A stretch of DNA of 64,000 nucleotides from CAYMPH01 sp964529415 (lineage in GTDB: Bacteria > Spirochaetota > UBA4802 > UBA5550). Below are positions 46,915-56,221 of this stretch, one piece after another (positions within the stretch are counted from its first letter, which is position 1; every line of letters starts with the position of its first letter). The translations under genes and the position numbers were made by a program. The stretch covers positions 62,001 through 126,000 of the forward strand of contig CAZGWD010000001.1 of NCBI GenBank assembly GCA_964529415.1, in the 5' to 3' direction. The notes under the pieces were generated by a model, which saw only the letters and a list, made by a program, of their open reading frames with translations, was not told the DNA's origin and ran no database searches.

Positions 46915-47703
46915 TTACCTGTTGTGATCTGCGTACTTCCAGTATAATATTGTTCCAACTGTCCCTGCAATACTTGTAATAACTATAATTATATAGCTGT
47001 GCAGAGGCATTTGGGTTCCAGGAGAACCAACAGCTCCTGCATAAAGCATTGGTATTGTCCATGGAAAATAAGCTCCAAGACCGATGTTGCCGAAAAAATT
47101 AGCAAGCCCCATGCATAATACAAGGAAACCTATAGCAGGCAGAAAACTTCGACCTATGCTTGCAATGAATGCAGTCGGAGGACAAAGCAGAATAGACAAA
47201 AGAGCAGTTATAAAAAATACCCTGAAAAAATCCGGTAATAAATCATATGACCACAGAGGAAGATTTATCAATATACCAAGCGCAAAACTAAGAGAAAAAA
47301 TTATAATGCCCAGAACGAGGCACCATAATGAAACAGCAATCAATTTTGATAAAACTATAGCTGAGCGGGAAACAGGCAATGCAAGCAAATCCTTGACTGT
47401 TCTTTCATTAAATTCCCTGCCGAATATCCAGCTTGCCGCAAAACCAAACAAAATAATGCCTATTGCACCGGATGCCATTTCAACAAAACCTATATACGAT
47501 GGCCAGTCTGCTTTTACAGCTGCTATTTCAACTTTTGTTTTCAATATTCCCGGAGCCAATATTACAGGATTCTGAATCAGCAGCATCATAAGACCGAGCA
47601 TCATCGAAATTAAACAACCTGCTCCTATAGTAATCCAGAAAATTTTAGAACTGCGTATTTTTAATATTTCTATTGATAAAGAAATTAAAATTTTTCTAAT
47701 CAT
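46915..47703 (-). CDS. ABC-2 type transporter permease
   Basis: The 262-residue protein has about six membrane segments and a conserved ASWIFGREFNERTVKDLLALP loop, typical of ABC-2 permeases. It overlaps its ATPase gene by four bases, so the pair forms one exporter. The cargo is unknown; BcrA/BcrB-type antibiotic export and lantibiotic immunity are possible classes. Confidence 0.85.
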   Translation of the reverse strand: MIRKILISLSIEILKIRSSKIFWITIGAGCLISMMLGLMMLLIQNPVILAPGILKTKVEIAAVKADWPSYIGFVEMASGAIGIILFGFAASWIFGREFNERTVKDLLALPVSRSAIVLSKLIAVSLWCLVLGIIIFSLSFALGILINLPLWSYDLLPDFFRVFFITALLSILLCPPTAFIASIGRSFLPAIGFLVLCMGLANFFGNIGLGAYFPWTIPMLYAGAVGSPGTQMPLHSYIIIVITSIAGTVGTILYWKYADHNR

Positions 47704-48632
47704 ATTTTATCACCAATAATTCTAAGGAAATATGATTCAAGATCTTCCTGTTCTGCATTTAAATAACATGGCGGAAAACCTGCCTGCGCCAGAAGACTAT
47801 TAATAACTTCCGGCTGATTGCACGCATTGTCATCTGCAATACGGATTATCCCTTCATCGGTATATTCAACTTTATATCCTCTCTGATTTAAAAAAGAAAC
47901 AGCACCTATTCTGTCCCTGGTATCAAGAAGCAAAGTTTTATGGAGAATAAGATCAAGTTTATTTGTATTTATTTCCTGCACGAGCAAACCTTTATGAATT
48001 ATTCCAATACGGGTTGCAATTTTGGATATCTCGCTTAAATTATGACTGGATATAAAAACTGTAACGCCCCTGTTATATGCAAAATCTTTCAATAACTCAC
48101 GGATTTCAACAATACCTGATGGATCAAGTCCATTAGACGGTTCGTCAAGAATCAGAACTTCCGGCTTGTGGATCAGGGCTTTTGCAAGGCCGAGCCTCTG
48201 ATTATTTCCCAGAGATAGATTTTCCGCTTTAACATTTATATATTCAGTCAGGTGAAGAAGCTTGATTATTTCATCAGCATTATCTTTTCCTTTCAAACTC
48301 CGCAAACGGCTTACAGCGTGAAGATTTTCTTTTACAGTTAATTCCGGATAAGAATACGGCATTTCAACAAGATATCCTACCTTTTCCCATGGACCAATGC
48401 CTCCAGGAATAATTTTTTTCCCGCATACAAATGCTTCACCTGAATCAGATCTAATCATTCCCAGAAGCATCCTGATTGTTGTGGTTTTTCCAGCGCCGTT
48501 TAAGCCTAAAAATCCGTAGATTTCACCTTTTTTAACACTAATTGAAACATTATTAACAGCTTTTAAGCTGCCATACTGTTTTGTTAAACCAGCAGATTCA
48601 ATTATATTGCTGCCGAAGATTCCATCAGACAT
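47700..48632 (-). CDS. ABC transporter ATPase (ABC-2/BcrA type)
   Basis: The ATG at 48632 follows AGGAG with six-base spacing, so it is preferred over ATG 48650. The ATPase has Walker A GLNGAGKTT, signature LSLGNNQRLGL and Walker B VLILDEP followed by SNGLDPSGI. A C-terminal ~80-residue extension is of the kind seen in BcrA/CcmA-like exporters. It pairs with the permease. Transcription would start in the gene-free region upstream, next to the DnaA-box cluster. Confidence 0.9.
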   Translation of the reverse strand: MSDGIFGSNIIESAGLTKQYGSLKAVNNVSISVKKGEIYGFLGLNGAGKTTTIRMLLGMIRSDSGEAFVCGKKIIPGGIGPWEKVGYLVEMPYSYPELTVKENLHAVSRLRSLKGKDNADEIIKLLHLTEYINVKAENLSLGNNQRLGLAKALIHKPEVLILDEPSNGLDPSGIVEIRELLKDFAYNRGVTVFISSHNLSEISKIATRIGIIHKGLLVQEINTNKLDLILHKTLLLDTRDRIGAVSFLNQRGYKVEYTDEGIIRIADDNACNQPEVINSLLAQAGFPPCYLNAEQEDLESYFLRIIGDKI

Positions 48633-48937
48633 GTGCTTCTCCTTATTCATGTATCATGAAATCCAAAAAAAACTTAAAAGAATTGTAAAGATGATTATTT
48701 ATTCAACAAAGCTGATATATAAGGTAATAATTAATAATAGAAACAAATATCATCTTATAATATAAAATATTTTTTAATTATTTAAACTTTCATCAGTTTA
48801 TTAAATTAAAATATATAATAATAGATAATTTAAGAATTTATTTATGAAAAGCAATGGAAGAAATCAATTTAGTTAAAAAAATTTATTTGTCAATAAATAA
48901 CACGTAAAATGGTGTTAGTTTTAACTATTTTTAACTG

Positions 48938-48967
48938 TTATCCACATAATTATCCACATTATCCACA
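48938..48967 (+). promoter_or_regulatory. Cluster of three perfect DnaA boxes
   Basis: TTATCCACA occurs exactly at 48938-48946, 48950-48958 and 48959-48967, all in the same orientation, the first two three bases apart and the last two directly joined. This is the consensus DnaA box. A/T-rich DNA follows immediately (48968-48992). Confidence 0.85.
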
Positions 48968-48985
48968 AAAAATTTTTTTTAGTTT

Positions 48986-49220
48986 ATTAATTGACTCAAT
49001 TAATTTCCAAAAAAATAACCATGCCTTTTTGGAATTGAAATTTTCTGTTTATAAATGAGACATAAATTGTAAGTGCTGATATTTTCAGCACTTACAATGA
49101 TTAATTTTTATTAATAATAATTAATCATTCACATTAAATTCAATTTACTTATGCGACATAAATTTTTTTTTGTTAATTTGAAAAACCGTGTTGATAAAAA
49201 AAATTTGTATTATGTCACAT
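48986..49220. repeat. Chain of five inverted repeats after the DnaA boxes
   Basis: Palindrome ATTAATTGA-C-TCAATTAAT (48986-49004); TTCCAAAAA and TTTTTGGAA arms (49005-49034); a perfect 14-bp stem with a five-base loop, arms 49066-49079 and 49085-49098; GATTAATT and AATTAATC arms (49099-49126); and an imperfect long pair (49151-49161 with 49210-49220). They run head to tail over about 240 bases with small gaps. Confidence 0.7.
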
Positions 49221-49515
49221 TAAAGAAGTGCTATTTATAACTAAAAATTATTTATTACTATAATTAATTTTAATAAACAAAATTTAAAATATACTTATTT
49301 TTAATAAAGGAATATTAGGCAATATATATTTGTAATTACAATAATAATCATATATTTAACTTAATTCAATTGCTCTTATTGAGAGCTTTAAAATCAGACT
49401 CATATGATATAACTCATATAATCCTTTCTGAAAAAGACTGGTTTTTTGATTGATACTGATAAACATATAAATATAATGTTTAAAAATTTATGAAAAATGC
49501 AATGTTGGATATAAA

Positions 49516-50901
49516 ATGATAAAAGTTAAAATTAAAGATTTGCTGAATTCTGAAAAAATTAACTACGAAACAACCATTTGCGGATGGATTCGCACATCAA
49601 GAGATGCAAAGGATTTCTGCTTTTTAGAAATAAATGACGGTTCTGCAGTAGATAATATTCAGATTATTGCAGATAATACCCTGCAAAACTATCAGGATAT
49701 TTTGAATTTAACAACCGGATCAAGCGTGTCTGTTACAGGCGAAGTTGTTCCTTCGCAGGGTAAAGGGCAGAAATATGAAATAAGGGCAAAAAGCATTATT
49801 ATATTCGGATATGCAGATGCAGCAACTTATCCGCTACAAAAGAAACGCCACTCATTCGAATTTCTTCGCGAAATTTCACATCTACGGCCAAGAACCAATT
49901 CCATGGGAGCAGTTTTCAGGCTGAGAAATACTCTATCATTTGCTATTCATTCCTTTTTCCAGGAACGCGGCTTCATATATGTGCAAACACCAATTATAAC
50001 ATCAAGCGACTGTGAAGGAGCCGGTGAAATGTTTAAAGTCACTACTCTTGATCTGGATAAGGTCTCATTAATAAACGGCAAAGCGGATTTCTCGCAGGAT
50101 TTTTTCGGAAGAAAAACAGGCTTAACAGTAAGCGGGCAGCTTGAAGGTGAACTGCTTGCTCTTGCTCTTGGCGATATATACACATTCGGGCCGACATTCC
50201 GGGCAGAAAATTCAAACACTTCAAGGCATCTTTCCGAATTCTGGATGGTTGAGCCGGAGATGGCATTTGCAGAGCTAACCGACGATATTAAACTTGCTGA
50301 AGATTTTATCAGGCATATATTTAAATACTGCCTTGATAAAGCTTCAGGAGAAATGAAATTTTTTAATGAAAGAATTGAACCTGGAATTATTGACAAGTTA
50401 GAGGGAATTGTGAAAAGCTCTTTTGAAATCATAACATATACTGAGGCTGTATCCATACTTGAGAAGTCCGGTGAGAAGTTCGAGTTCCCTGTAAAATGGG
50501 GAAGTGATCTTCAATCAGAGCATGAAAAGTATATCACAGAAAAAAAATTCGGAAAACCTGTTTTTATAATAAATTATCCGAAAGAAATAAAAGCTTTTTA
50601 CATGAAGCTTGATGATGATGGTAAAACGGTAAAAGCAATGGACCTTCTCGTACCTGGAATCGGCGAGATTATAGGCGGAAGCGAAAGAGAGAACAGATTC
50701 GATATTCTGCTTGAGAGAATGACTGCTGCAGGACTAAATCCGGATGAGTATTCTTGGTATCTTGATACAAGAAGATATGGTTCAGTTCCTCATGCAGGTT
50801 TTGGCTTGGGGTTTGAAAGGGCAGTGCAATTTATAAGCGGCATGCAGAATATACGGGATGTAATTCCATTTCCAAGAACTCCGAAAAGTGCAGGTTTTTA
50901 G
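49516..50901 (+). CDS. asnS: Asparaginyl-tRNA synthetase
   Basis: The 461-residue class II enzyme has an N-terminal OB-fold and a catalytic core with FRAENSNTSRHLSEFWMVEPE (motif 2) and GFGLGFERAVQFISG (motif 3). The AsnRS-specific FPRTP ending is present. It charges tRNA-Asn directly. Its stop overlaps the TetR gene's stop on the other strand by four bases. It starts the right side of the gene-free region. Confidence 0.96.
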   Translation: MIKVKIKDLLNSEKINYETTICGWIRTSRDAKDFCFLEINDGSAVDNIQIIADNTLQNYQDILNLTTGSSVSVTGEVVPSQGKGQKYEIRAKSIIIFGYADAATYPLQKKRHSFEFLREISHLRPRTNSMGAVFRLRNTLSFAIHSFFQERGFIYVQTPIITSSDCEGAGEMFKVTTLDLDKVSLINGKADFSQDFFGRKTGLTVSGQLEGELLALALGDIYTFGPTFRAENSNTSRHLSEFWMVEPEMAFAELTDDIKLAEDFIRHIFKYCLDKASGEMKFFNERIEPGIIDKLEGIVKSSFEIITYTEAVSILEKSGEKFEFPVKWGSDLQSEHEKYITEKKFGKPVFIINYPKEIKAFYMKLDDDGKTVKAMDLLVPGIGEIIGGSERENRFDILLERMTAAGLNPDEYSWYLDTRRYGSVPHAGFGLGFERAVQFISGMQNIRDVIPFPRTPKSAGF

Positions 50902-51635
50902 CTGCTTTTTCCCTTAAGCATTTTAATGTTTTTTATTTCTTCAATAATTATATCGATCTGATGTTTGTAATCAGGAGAAATTTCAGGCAGTTTCGCAGCT
51001 TTTCCTTCCGGAGCAAGAGTGCGGAATGTCTGTTTTAATACATAGTCAATAAATTCTTCGCTTTTTGTTCCGCCGTATAATCTATCATATAATTCAGTTT
51101 CTTCATAATGTGACTTGTTCGATTTATAAAACATTATAATCGAAAGAAAACCGAGAATTACAAAATAAGGATTTGTTTTTTCGAATTCCCCTGAATCTAT
51201 TCCCTTGTCAATTATTCCCTGCATTAATATCAACTGAGGCAAAAAATAATTTCTAATCAGCATTTTTATCTGGGTTCTGTCTTCAGCTATCTCTCTGGAA
51301 ATAATTCTAAGCAGGTCAGGATCTGTGGCTTCCATGTGAAGCCGGGCCATGAAATATATTATAAGATACAGGTTTTGTGAAGGTGATAAATCTGTTTTTT
51401 CTAAAAAATCTGAAAGAAGCTGGGACCTGTCTATTCCAAAGAGTCTGCTTAAAACCTCTTCATAAAGCTTATCCTTGCCTTCGAAATAATAATGAAGCAG
51501 AGCCTGATTCGCGCGCGCGCGTTTTGCAATTGCACCCATTCGGGCCCCATCAAATCCTTTTTCAGCAAATTCTTTTTTTGCTGCAAATAAAATTCTATCT
51601 TTTGTTTCTGTTTTGTCCTGTGTGTCTTTATCCAT
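50898..51635 (-). CDS. TetR/AcrR family transcription regulator
   Basis: The 245-residue protein has an N-terminal TetR helix-turn-helix (FAAKKEFAEKGFDGARMGAI then NQALLHYYFEGKDKLYEEVL) and a helical ligand-binding part. The nearby gene that it controls is not obvious. Its stop overlaps that of asnS by four bases. The C-terminal region is long and helical, with a charged end (EEIKNIKMLKGKSS). Confidence 0.9.
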   Translation of the reverse strand: MDKDTQDKTETKDRILFAAKKEFAEKGFDGARMGAIAKRARANQALLHYYFEGKDKLYEEVLSRLFGIDRSQLLSDFLEKTDLSPSQNLYLIIYFMARLHMEATDPDLLRIISREIAEDRTQIKMLIRNYFLPQLILMQGIIDKGIDSGEFEKTNPYFVILGFLSIIMFYKSNKSHYEETELYDRLYGGTKSEEFIDYVLKQTFRTLAPEGKAAKLPEISPDYKHQIDIIIEEIKNIKMLKGKSS

Positions 51636-51774
51636 TTATTTCTTTTTACCCGTAATTTTTTGATTAATTAGTTAATAAAAAAGTGCAAGTATTTGTCAAG
51701 AAGTAAACTTATTTTTTTAAACTGTTACCAAATTTCACATTAAATCCTGAAATAATCCAATAAATATCATCTAT

Positions 51775-52734
51775 TCACAAATTGACCATGGAATTATTTC
51801 CAGAATAGAGGTTATCACAATTTTTACATAGAGCATTTGTAACTTTGTTTTCAATAAATTCATTACGCAAATTCTGCAAAGGAAAATCGTTCCATATATA
51901 ACTCAGAGAATTTGTCCGGACGTTTCCAATAACAAATTTTTTATTATAATCAAAACAGCAGGGAACCACATCACCGTCCCATGTCACAGTCATATTTGTC
52001 CAAGGGAACGGGCATGTTACTGTTATGCAATCGCCCTTTTTTGTCTTTATAGATTCCGGAGCAAAATCATTTATTTCGGGAATAGCACCGCCCCATGTTG
52101 TGAAATTCTTTAAAAGAAATCCGTTAATTTCTTTATTGAATTCCCACTCATCTTTTACAGCAGAAACGCTTTTATCATTAAGAGAAAAATCAATCATTGA
52201 AAGAATTATTTTCATTTCAGAAAAATTTTCTTTTTTCAGATTCAGAAAATCATAGATTCTTCTGCGGGATATTGTGTACATATTATTTATACCGCGGATT
52301 TTAAAAAAGGATTCATCATCATGCCCGTCAAGAGAGAGATAAAGAATATGAAGCCCGGATGAGATAAGGGATGAAGCTGTTTTATCATTCAGCATCATCG
52401 GATTAATAGAAAGGCCTGTGTAGATTCCTTTGTGTGCTGCGTATTTAATGCAAGTTTCAAACTGCGGGTGAAGCAGACTTTCTCCGAAATGGTGAAGCCA
52501 TACTACTCTATTGTGATTATGATGAAATGATGGATTTGCTTCTGCGAGTTCATCTATTATTTTTTTAAAAATTTCAATATCCATAAAACCCTGTTCTCTG
52601 GTCATATGATGAGTTCTCGGACACATGACACATTTCATTGGGCAATGGTTTGTCAGTTCAATATTGAAAATTCCAAATGGATGAGCAACTGTAATTTTTC
52701 TTTCAGATTGAAAGTTTATTGTCTGCCCATCCAT
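51775..52734 (-). CDS. Radical SAM/SPASM domain protein
   Basis: The 319-residue protein has the radical SAM cluster CPMKCVMC (Cys31, Cys35, Cys38) and a C-terminal SPASM-like region with CPFPWTNMTVTWDGDVVPCC and CKNC for an auxiliary Fe-S cluster. Such enzymes often modify peptides or sugars; no precursor peptide is recognised nearby. It lies nine bases downstream of ilvC on the same strand, so co-transcription is likely. Confidence 0.88.
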   Translation of the reverse strand: MDGQTINFQSERKITVAHPFGIFNIELTNHCPMKCVMCPRTHHMTREQGFMDIEIFKKIIDELAEANPSFHHNHNRVVWLHHFGESLLHPQFETCIKYAAHKGIYTGLSINPMMLNDKTASSLISSGLHILYLSLDGHDDESFFKIRGINNMYTISRRRIYDFLNLKKENFSEMKIILSMIDFSLNDKSVSAVKDEWEFNKEINGFLLKNFTTWGGAIPEINDFAPESIKTKKGDCITVTCPFPWTNMTVTWDGDVVPCCFDYNKKFVIGNVRTNSLSYIWNDFPLQNLRNEFIENKVTNALCKNCDNLYSGNNSMVNL

Positions 52735-52743
52735 TTAAAATGA

Positions 52744-53799
52744 TTATTTTTTTCTTTTTTCCGGTCTTAATGCCCGTACTGCAGCTCCAGCCTGCCAAAG
52801 TTCTGAATCGCGCATTTCTTTCAGTTCAGCCTCAAGTTTAACTTTATAATCCGGAGCGCTGTTGACTCTTATTACTACTTCTGTTTCTTTACCTGTTGCA
52901 ACTGAATCATAAAGCTCAGCAAATACCGGCTCTACTGCTTTGCGGAATTTATGACGCCAGTCAAGCGCGCCGCGTTGAGCAGTACCTGAACAATTGGCAT
53001 ACATCCAATCCATACCGTTTTCAGCAACTAAACGTATAAGACTCTGTGTTAGCTCTTCTACTGTTTCGTTAAAGGATTCACTTGGACTGTGGCCATGCTT
53101 TCGCAATTCATTGTACTGAGCTTCCATCATGCCAGCGAGAGCACCCATAAGAACACCTCTTTCACCTGTCAGATCGCTGTAAACTTCCATCTGGAATGTG
53201 GTTGGGAATAAGAATCCGGAACCTATTGCAATTCCCAGTGCAAGTGTTCTTTCCATAGCACGTCCAGTTGCATCCTGATGAACAGCAAAGCTTGAATTAA
53301 TTCCGCTTCCGTCCAGAAAATTTCTTCTTACACTTGTTCCTGATCCCTTTGGAGCAACCAGAATTACATCAACAAAATCCGGAGGAATTACACCGGTTTG
53401 TTCTTTATAAACAACGGAAAATCCATGAGAGAAGTAAAGTGCATCACCTTTTTTCAGATTTGCTTTAACTTTCGGCCATAGAATTTTCTGTGCTGCATCA
53501 GAAACAAGATACTGGATAACTGTTCCTTTTTGTACTGCTTCTTCAATTGTGAAAAGAGTTTTACCTGGAACCCATCCGTCTGCAACAGCCTTGTCCCAAT
53601 ACTGGGTATCTTCCTTTGACTGGCCTATTATAACATTAATACCGTTTTCTTTCATATTGAAAGCCTGAGCCGGACCCTGAACGCCATACCCTATAACAGC
53701 TACCACCTCATTTTTCAGAACTTCCTGAGCTTTTTTTAAAGGAAACTCTTCTGTTGTGATGACATCTTCAATGACCCCACCAAAATTAATTTTTGCCAT
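52744..53799 (-). CDS. ilvC: Ketol-acid reductoisomerase
   Basis: The 351-residue enzyme has the NADPH-binding GYGVQGPAQA loop and class I KARI features: GSGTSVRRNF and a knotted C-terminal domain with SDLTGERGVL and ETVEELTQSLI. It makes the dihydroxy acid in Val/Ile/Leu synthesis. AGGGGG precedes the ATG. The rest of the ilv pathway is not in this window, so it is a stand-alone gene here. Confidence 0.95.
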   Translation of the reverse strand: MAKINFGGVIEDVITTEEFPLKKAQEVLKNEVVAVIGYGVQGPAQAFNMKENGINVIIGQSKEDTQYWDKAVADGWVPGKTLFTIEEAVQKGTVIQYLVSDAAQKILWPKVKANLKKGDALYFSHGFSVVYKEQTGVIPPDFVDVILVAPKGSGTSVRRNFLDGSGINSSFAVHQDATGRAMERTLALGIAIGSGFLFPTTFQMEVYSDLTGERGVLMGALAGMMEAQYNELRKHGHSPSESFNETVEELTQSLIRLVAENGMDWMYANCSGTAQRGALDWRHKFRKAVEPVFAELYDSVATGKETEVVIRVNSAPDYKVKLEAELKEMRDSELWQAGAAVRALRPEKRKK

Positions 53800-54021
53800 A
53801 CTGACCCCCTAAAAGTTATGTTGATAAGAATTATTTTTAACTAAGTTAAATTTTCAATTATAATATTATATTATTTATCCGTGGACACTATTACTTTTCA
53901 ATTATTTGTGTCAACGGCTTTCTTTATTTGCTCTTTTTCCCTGAGACATAATTAAACCGGAAGATAATCTTTTTTTGCATGAAACTATTGAATGGGTTTC
54001 TTATAAATAAAGCAGAGCAGA

Positions 54022-54076
54022 AAAATTAAAGGGCAAAATGGAACTGGATAAATAAAAAAGTTCCAAATCGCCCTTT
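54022..54076 (-). terminator. Terminator of the crotonase gene
   Basis: Read on the minus strand, a ~17-bp stem with three mismatches (arms AAAGGGC...GGAAC and GTTCC...GCCCTTT) around a 15-base loop is followed by a TTTAATTTTT run. It lies 23 bases past the stop at 54099. Confidence 0.7.
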
Positions 54077-54098
54077 GCAGGTTTATCCAGATTCTGAA

Positions 54099-54860
54099 TT
54101 ATCCCATCATTTTTATGACCATTTCGATTGTGGCACGTGTTCCTTTATCGAAGAAAATTTTAAATCCTTCCTGCCAGTTTTCATTTTTCAGTCTGTTTCG
54201 CATTCTGTCAGCGTGAGGCTGTCTGTAACCTGGTTTCAGCATCATAAAGGCTCTGCCAGGATTATCTATCCATCCCTTTACTACTGCTTTTGCTCTGTTT
54301 AGAAGTTCAGCTTCTTCTGCCAGTTCATCCACAAGGCCGGCTTCTTTCGCTCCATTTACATCATATAGAAGTCCATCATACATGATCTTTCTGAATGCGT
54401 TGTTTCCATCAAGACCAAAGCGCATTATTTCAGTCTGGGCAATTGAAAGTCCAAGACCTATTTTAATTTCAGACATCCCGACTTTTATTTTAGGGTGATT
54501 TTTAATAATGCGGTAATCCGATGCCATTGCGAGTATGCATCCGCCTGCTACTGCAGCACCATTAATGGCTGACACTACAGGTTTACGGCACATAAAAAAT
54601 TCAATGAATACATCTTCTGCAAAAGTAAAAAAATCAGTAACTTCCTTGAGATCTTTGAAGCTTAAAAACATTGGAAGATCAAATCCCGAGCAGAACAATT
54701 TTCCTGCTCCGGTTAATACAATTCCCTTAAGCGCATCATCTGTGTTGACTCTATGGACTATGTCTTTAATACTTTTAAGAGTATCAACTGTTATTGAGTT
54801 GCCCTTGCCGCCCGCAAACTCTGCTATCACGATACCGTCTTCTATCCTTTCATTAATCAT
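54099..54860 (-). CDS. Enoyl-CoA hydratase/isomerase family protein
   Basis: The 253-residue crotonase-fold protein has an oxyanion-hole region with SGFDLPMF and AINGAAVAGGCILAMASDYRI. The two Glu used by classic hydratases are not clearly placed, so it may be an isomerase or another crotonase reaction. AGGAG precedes the ATG. It is alone between ilvC and the DHH gene. Confidence 0.85.
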   Translation of the reverse strand: MINERIEDGIVIAEFAGGKGNSITVDTLKSIKDIVHRVNTDDALKGIVLTGAGKLFCSGFDLPMFLSFKDLKEVTDFFTFAEDVFIEFFMCRKPVVSAINGAAVAGGCILAMASDYRIIKNHPKIKVGMSEIKIGLGLSIAQTEIMRFGLDGNNAFRKIMYDGLLYDVNGAKEAGLVDELAEEAELLNRAKAVVKGWIDNPGRAFMMLKPGYRQPHADRMRNRLKNENWQEGFKIFFDKGTRATIEMVIKMMG

Positions 54861-54995
54861 TTATTATCTCCTTGTTTTTTATTTTCAATTTGGTTTCTCT
54901 TTTTTAATAGTAATTTAAAATTTTAACTAATAAATTTTACGAGGAGACAATTTGTCAAGAATGATTCTTGATTTTGAGTGCATTAAAAATTTCTC

Positions 54996-56189
54996 TTAAC
55001 CTTTTGTCTTTTGAACTTCCATGGAAATATTCTGTATAAGTTTTTTACTGAATTCAAATATATCCGGAATTGTTTTTTTCCCGAAACGGAAGCCAACTGC
55101 ACCCGGATGGCCTCCTCCATTTTCTATTTTATTCTGAATAAGAATATCCCTCAAATCAAGATTCTGAAAAGCCTGGCTGCGCCTTAATCTGAACTGAACC
55201 AGATCTGAAACAGAGGAATCATCATAAAAGACAACCATGCCCAGATATCCGTTTTCCTCAGCCAGTTTATTTGTCAGCGTTTTAGCGACAGATACAAAGA
55301 TATCATTTCCATAAAGCTGGTTTAATTCATCCGACTCCTCCTGATTGATAATAACTGAATCAACAAACTCTTCGTGCTTCCAGCGTTTTAAAAGATAAGC
55401 AGAGCAATTCTCCTCATTGTTTGACAGGGTTTCGATTGCTTTAAATACTTCTTCCTTGGATGTTAAATTATTTGAACCGGAATGGGTTTTTTTTGTAAGC
55501 ATCTCATCGAAAAGATTAGAGAAGTAATTATAAAACCAGCGTTCCTCCGGAGTTTTCAGATATTTGCCCATGCGCGAATCGCTGATAATGCCTGTAATAA
55601 TAGACAGCACGAGATTTCTTGTAAATAATTCCCTGATTTGATATTTTGCAAGCAGCTTGGTGTTTTTTTCAAGTTTCAATGAAAGCAATCCAATCAGCTC
55701 GCATGTTGATGATGCACCAGATACAAGACTATATTCTTCATCGCCGAAATATCTTGCATCTGCCTCCAGATGGTGATCTATTTCAACACGGATAACATCT
55801 GCATTAAATATTACATCATGCAAATATCCGTAGTCATCTATCATGTCCGGCTTGGGTGTATCAAGCGATACAACAACAGAAATTTTTCCAGGAACATCTG
55901 AGCTGTTTTTAATAACATTAATTAAATTATATTTGCAGATTGAAAGAAGGTAAGAGAAATTCTCCTGTATATTGCCGCCCATGGCAACATGAACAGTTTT
56001 ATTCATTTTACTGGCTAAAAGACCAAAAGCCACCATGGAAGCAATGCAGTCTTCATCAGGGTGCTTATGCCCAACTAAGAGAAAATTATCACTCTTATCA
56101 AGAAGCTGAATAATTTTTTTTATTGCCCGGTTTTTTAACTTGATATCCGAAAACTCTGACTTTTGAATTTCATCACGTTTTGTTATCAT
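54996..56189 (-). CDS. DHH/DHHA1 phosphoesterase
   Basis: I place the start at the ATG 56189; the nine bases further up start with TTG. The protein has the DHH motifs HPDEDCIAS, DTPKPD and DHHLEADARYFG and a C-terminal DHHA1 domain with GGGHPGAVGF. NrnA-like members remove mono- or dinucleotides and pAp, while others cut c-di-AMP; the exact substrate is open. It lies 16 bases from two GGDEF genes, which may link it to cyclic-dinucleotide turnover, an inference from position only. Confidence 0.85.
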   Translation of the reverse strand: MITKRDEIQKSEFSDIKLKNRAIKKIIQLLDKSDNFLLVGHKHPDEDCIASMVAFGLLASKMNKTVHVAMGGNIQENFSYLLSICKYNLINVIKNSSDVPGKISVVVSLDTPKPDMIDDYGYLHDVIFNADVIRVEIDHHLEADARYFGDEEYSLVSGASSTCELIGLLSLKLEKNTKLLAKYQIRELFTRNLVLSIITGIISDSRMGKYLKTPEERWFYNYFSNLFDEMLTKKTHSGSNNLTSKEEVFKAIETLSNNEENCSAYLLKRWKHEEFVDSVIINQEESDELNQLYGNDIFVSVAKTLTNKLAEENGYLGMVVFYDDSSVSDLVQFRLRRSQAFQNLDLRDILIQNKIENGGGHPGAVGFRFGKKTIPDIFEFSKKLIQNISMEVQKTKG

Positions 56190-56221
56190 GGCAGCCAATC
56201 TCTCTTATAATATCATTTTTA

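Larger units (their letters stand above)
48633..49515. other. Longest gene-free region; candidate replication origin or DnaA-regulated locus
   Basis: These 883 bases hold no plausible gene, are extremely A+T-rich and carry dense structure: three perfect DnaA boxes, five inverted repeats between 48986 and 49220, and three copies of an ATGNGACATAA motif. The DnaA boxes beside A/T-rich DNA and hairpins are what one expects of a bacterial oriC. Against it, there is no dnaA, dnaN, gyrB or rpmH nearby and gene orientation does not diverge: genes to the right are mostly leftward. A DnaA-binding control site is the alternative. Confidence 0.5.

Noticed and set aside
48633..49515. Origin claim supported by strand switch
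   Set aside because: Genes left and right of the gap are mostly leftward, so the typical divergence of leading strands is absent; the origin call rests only on boxes and palindromes.
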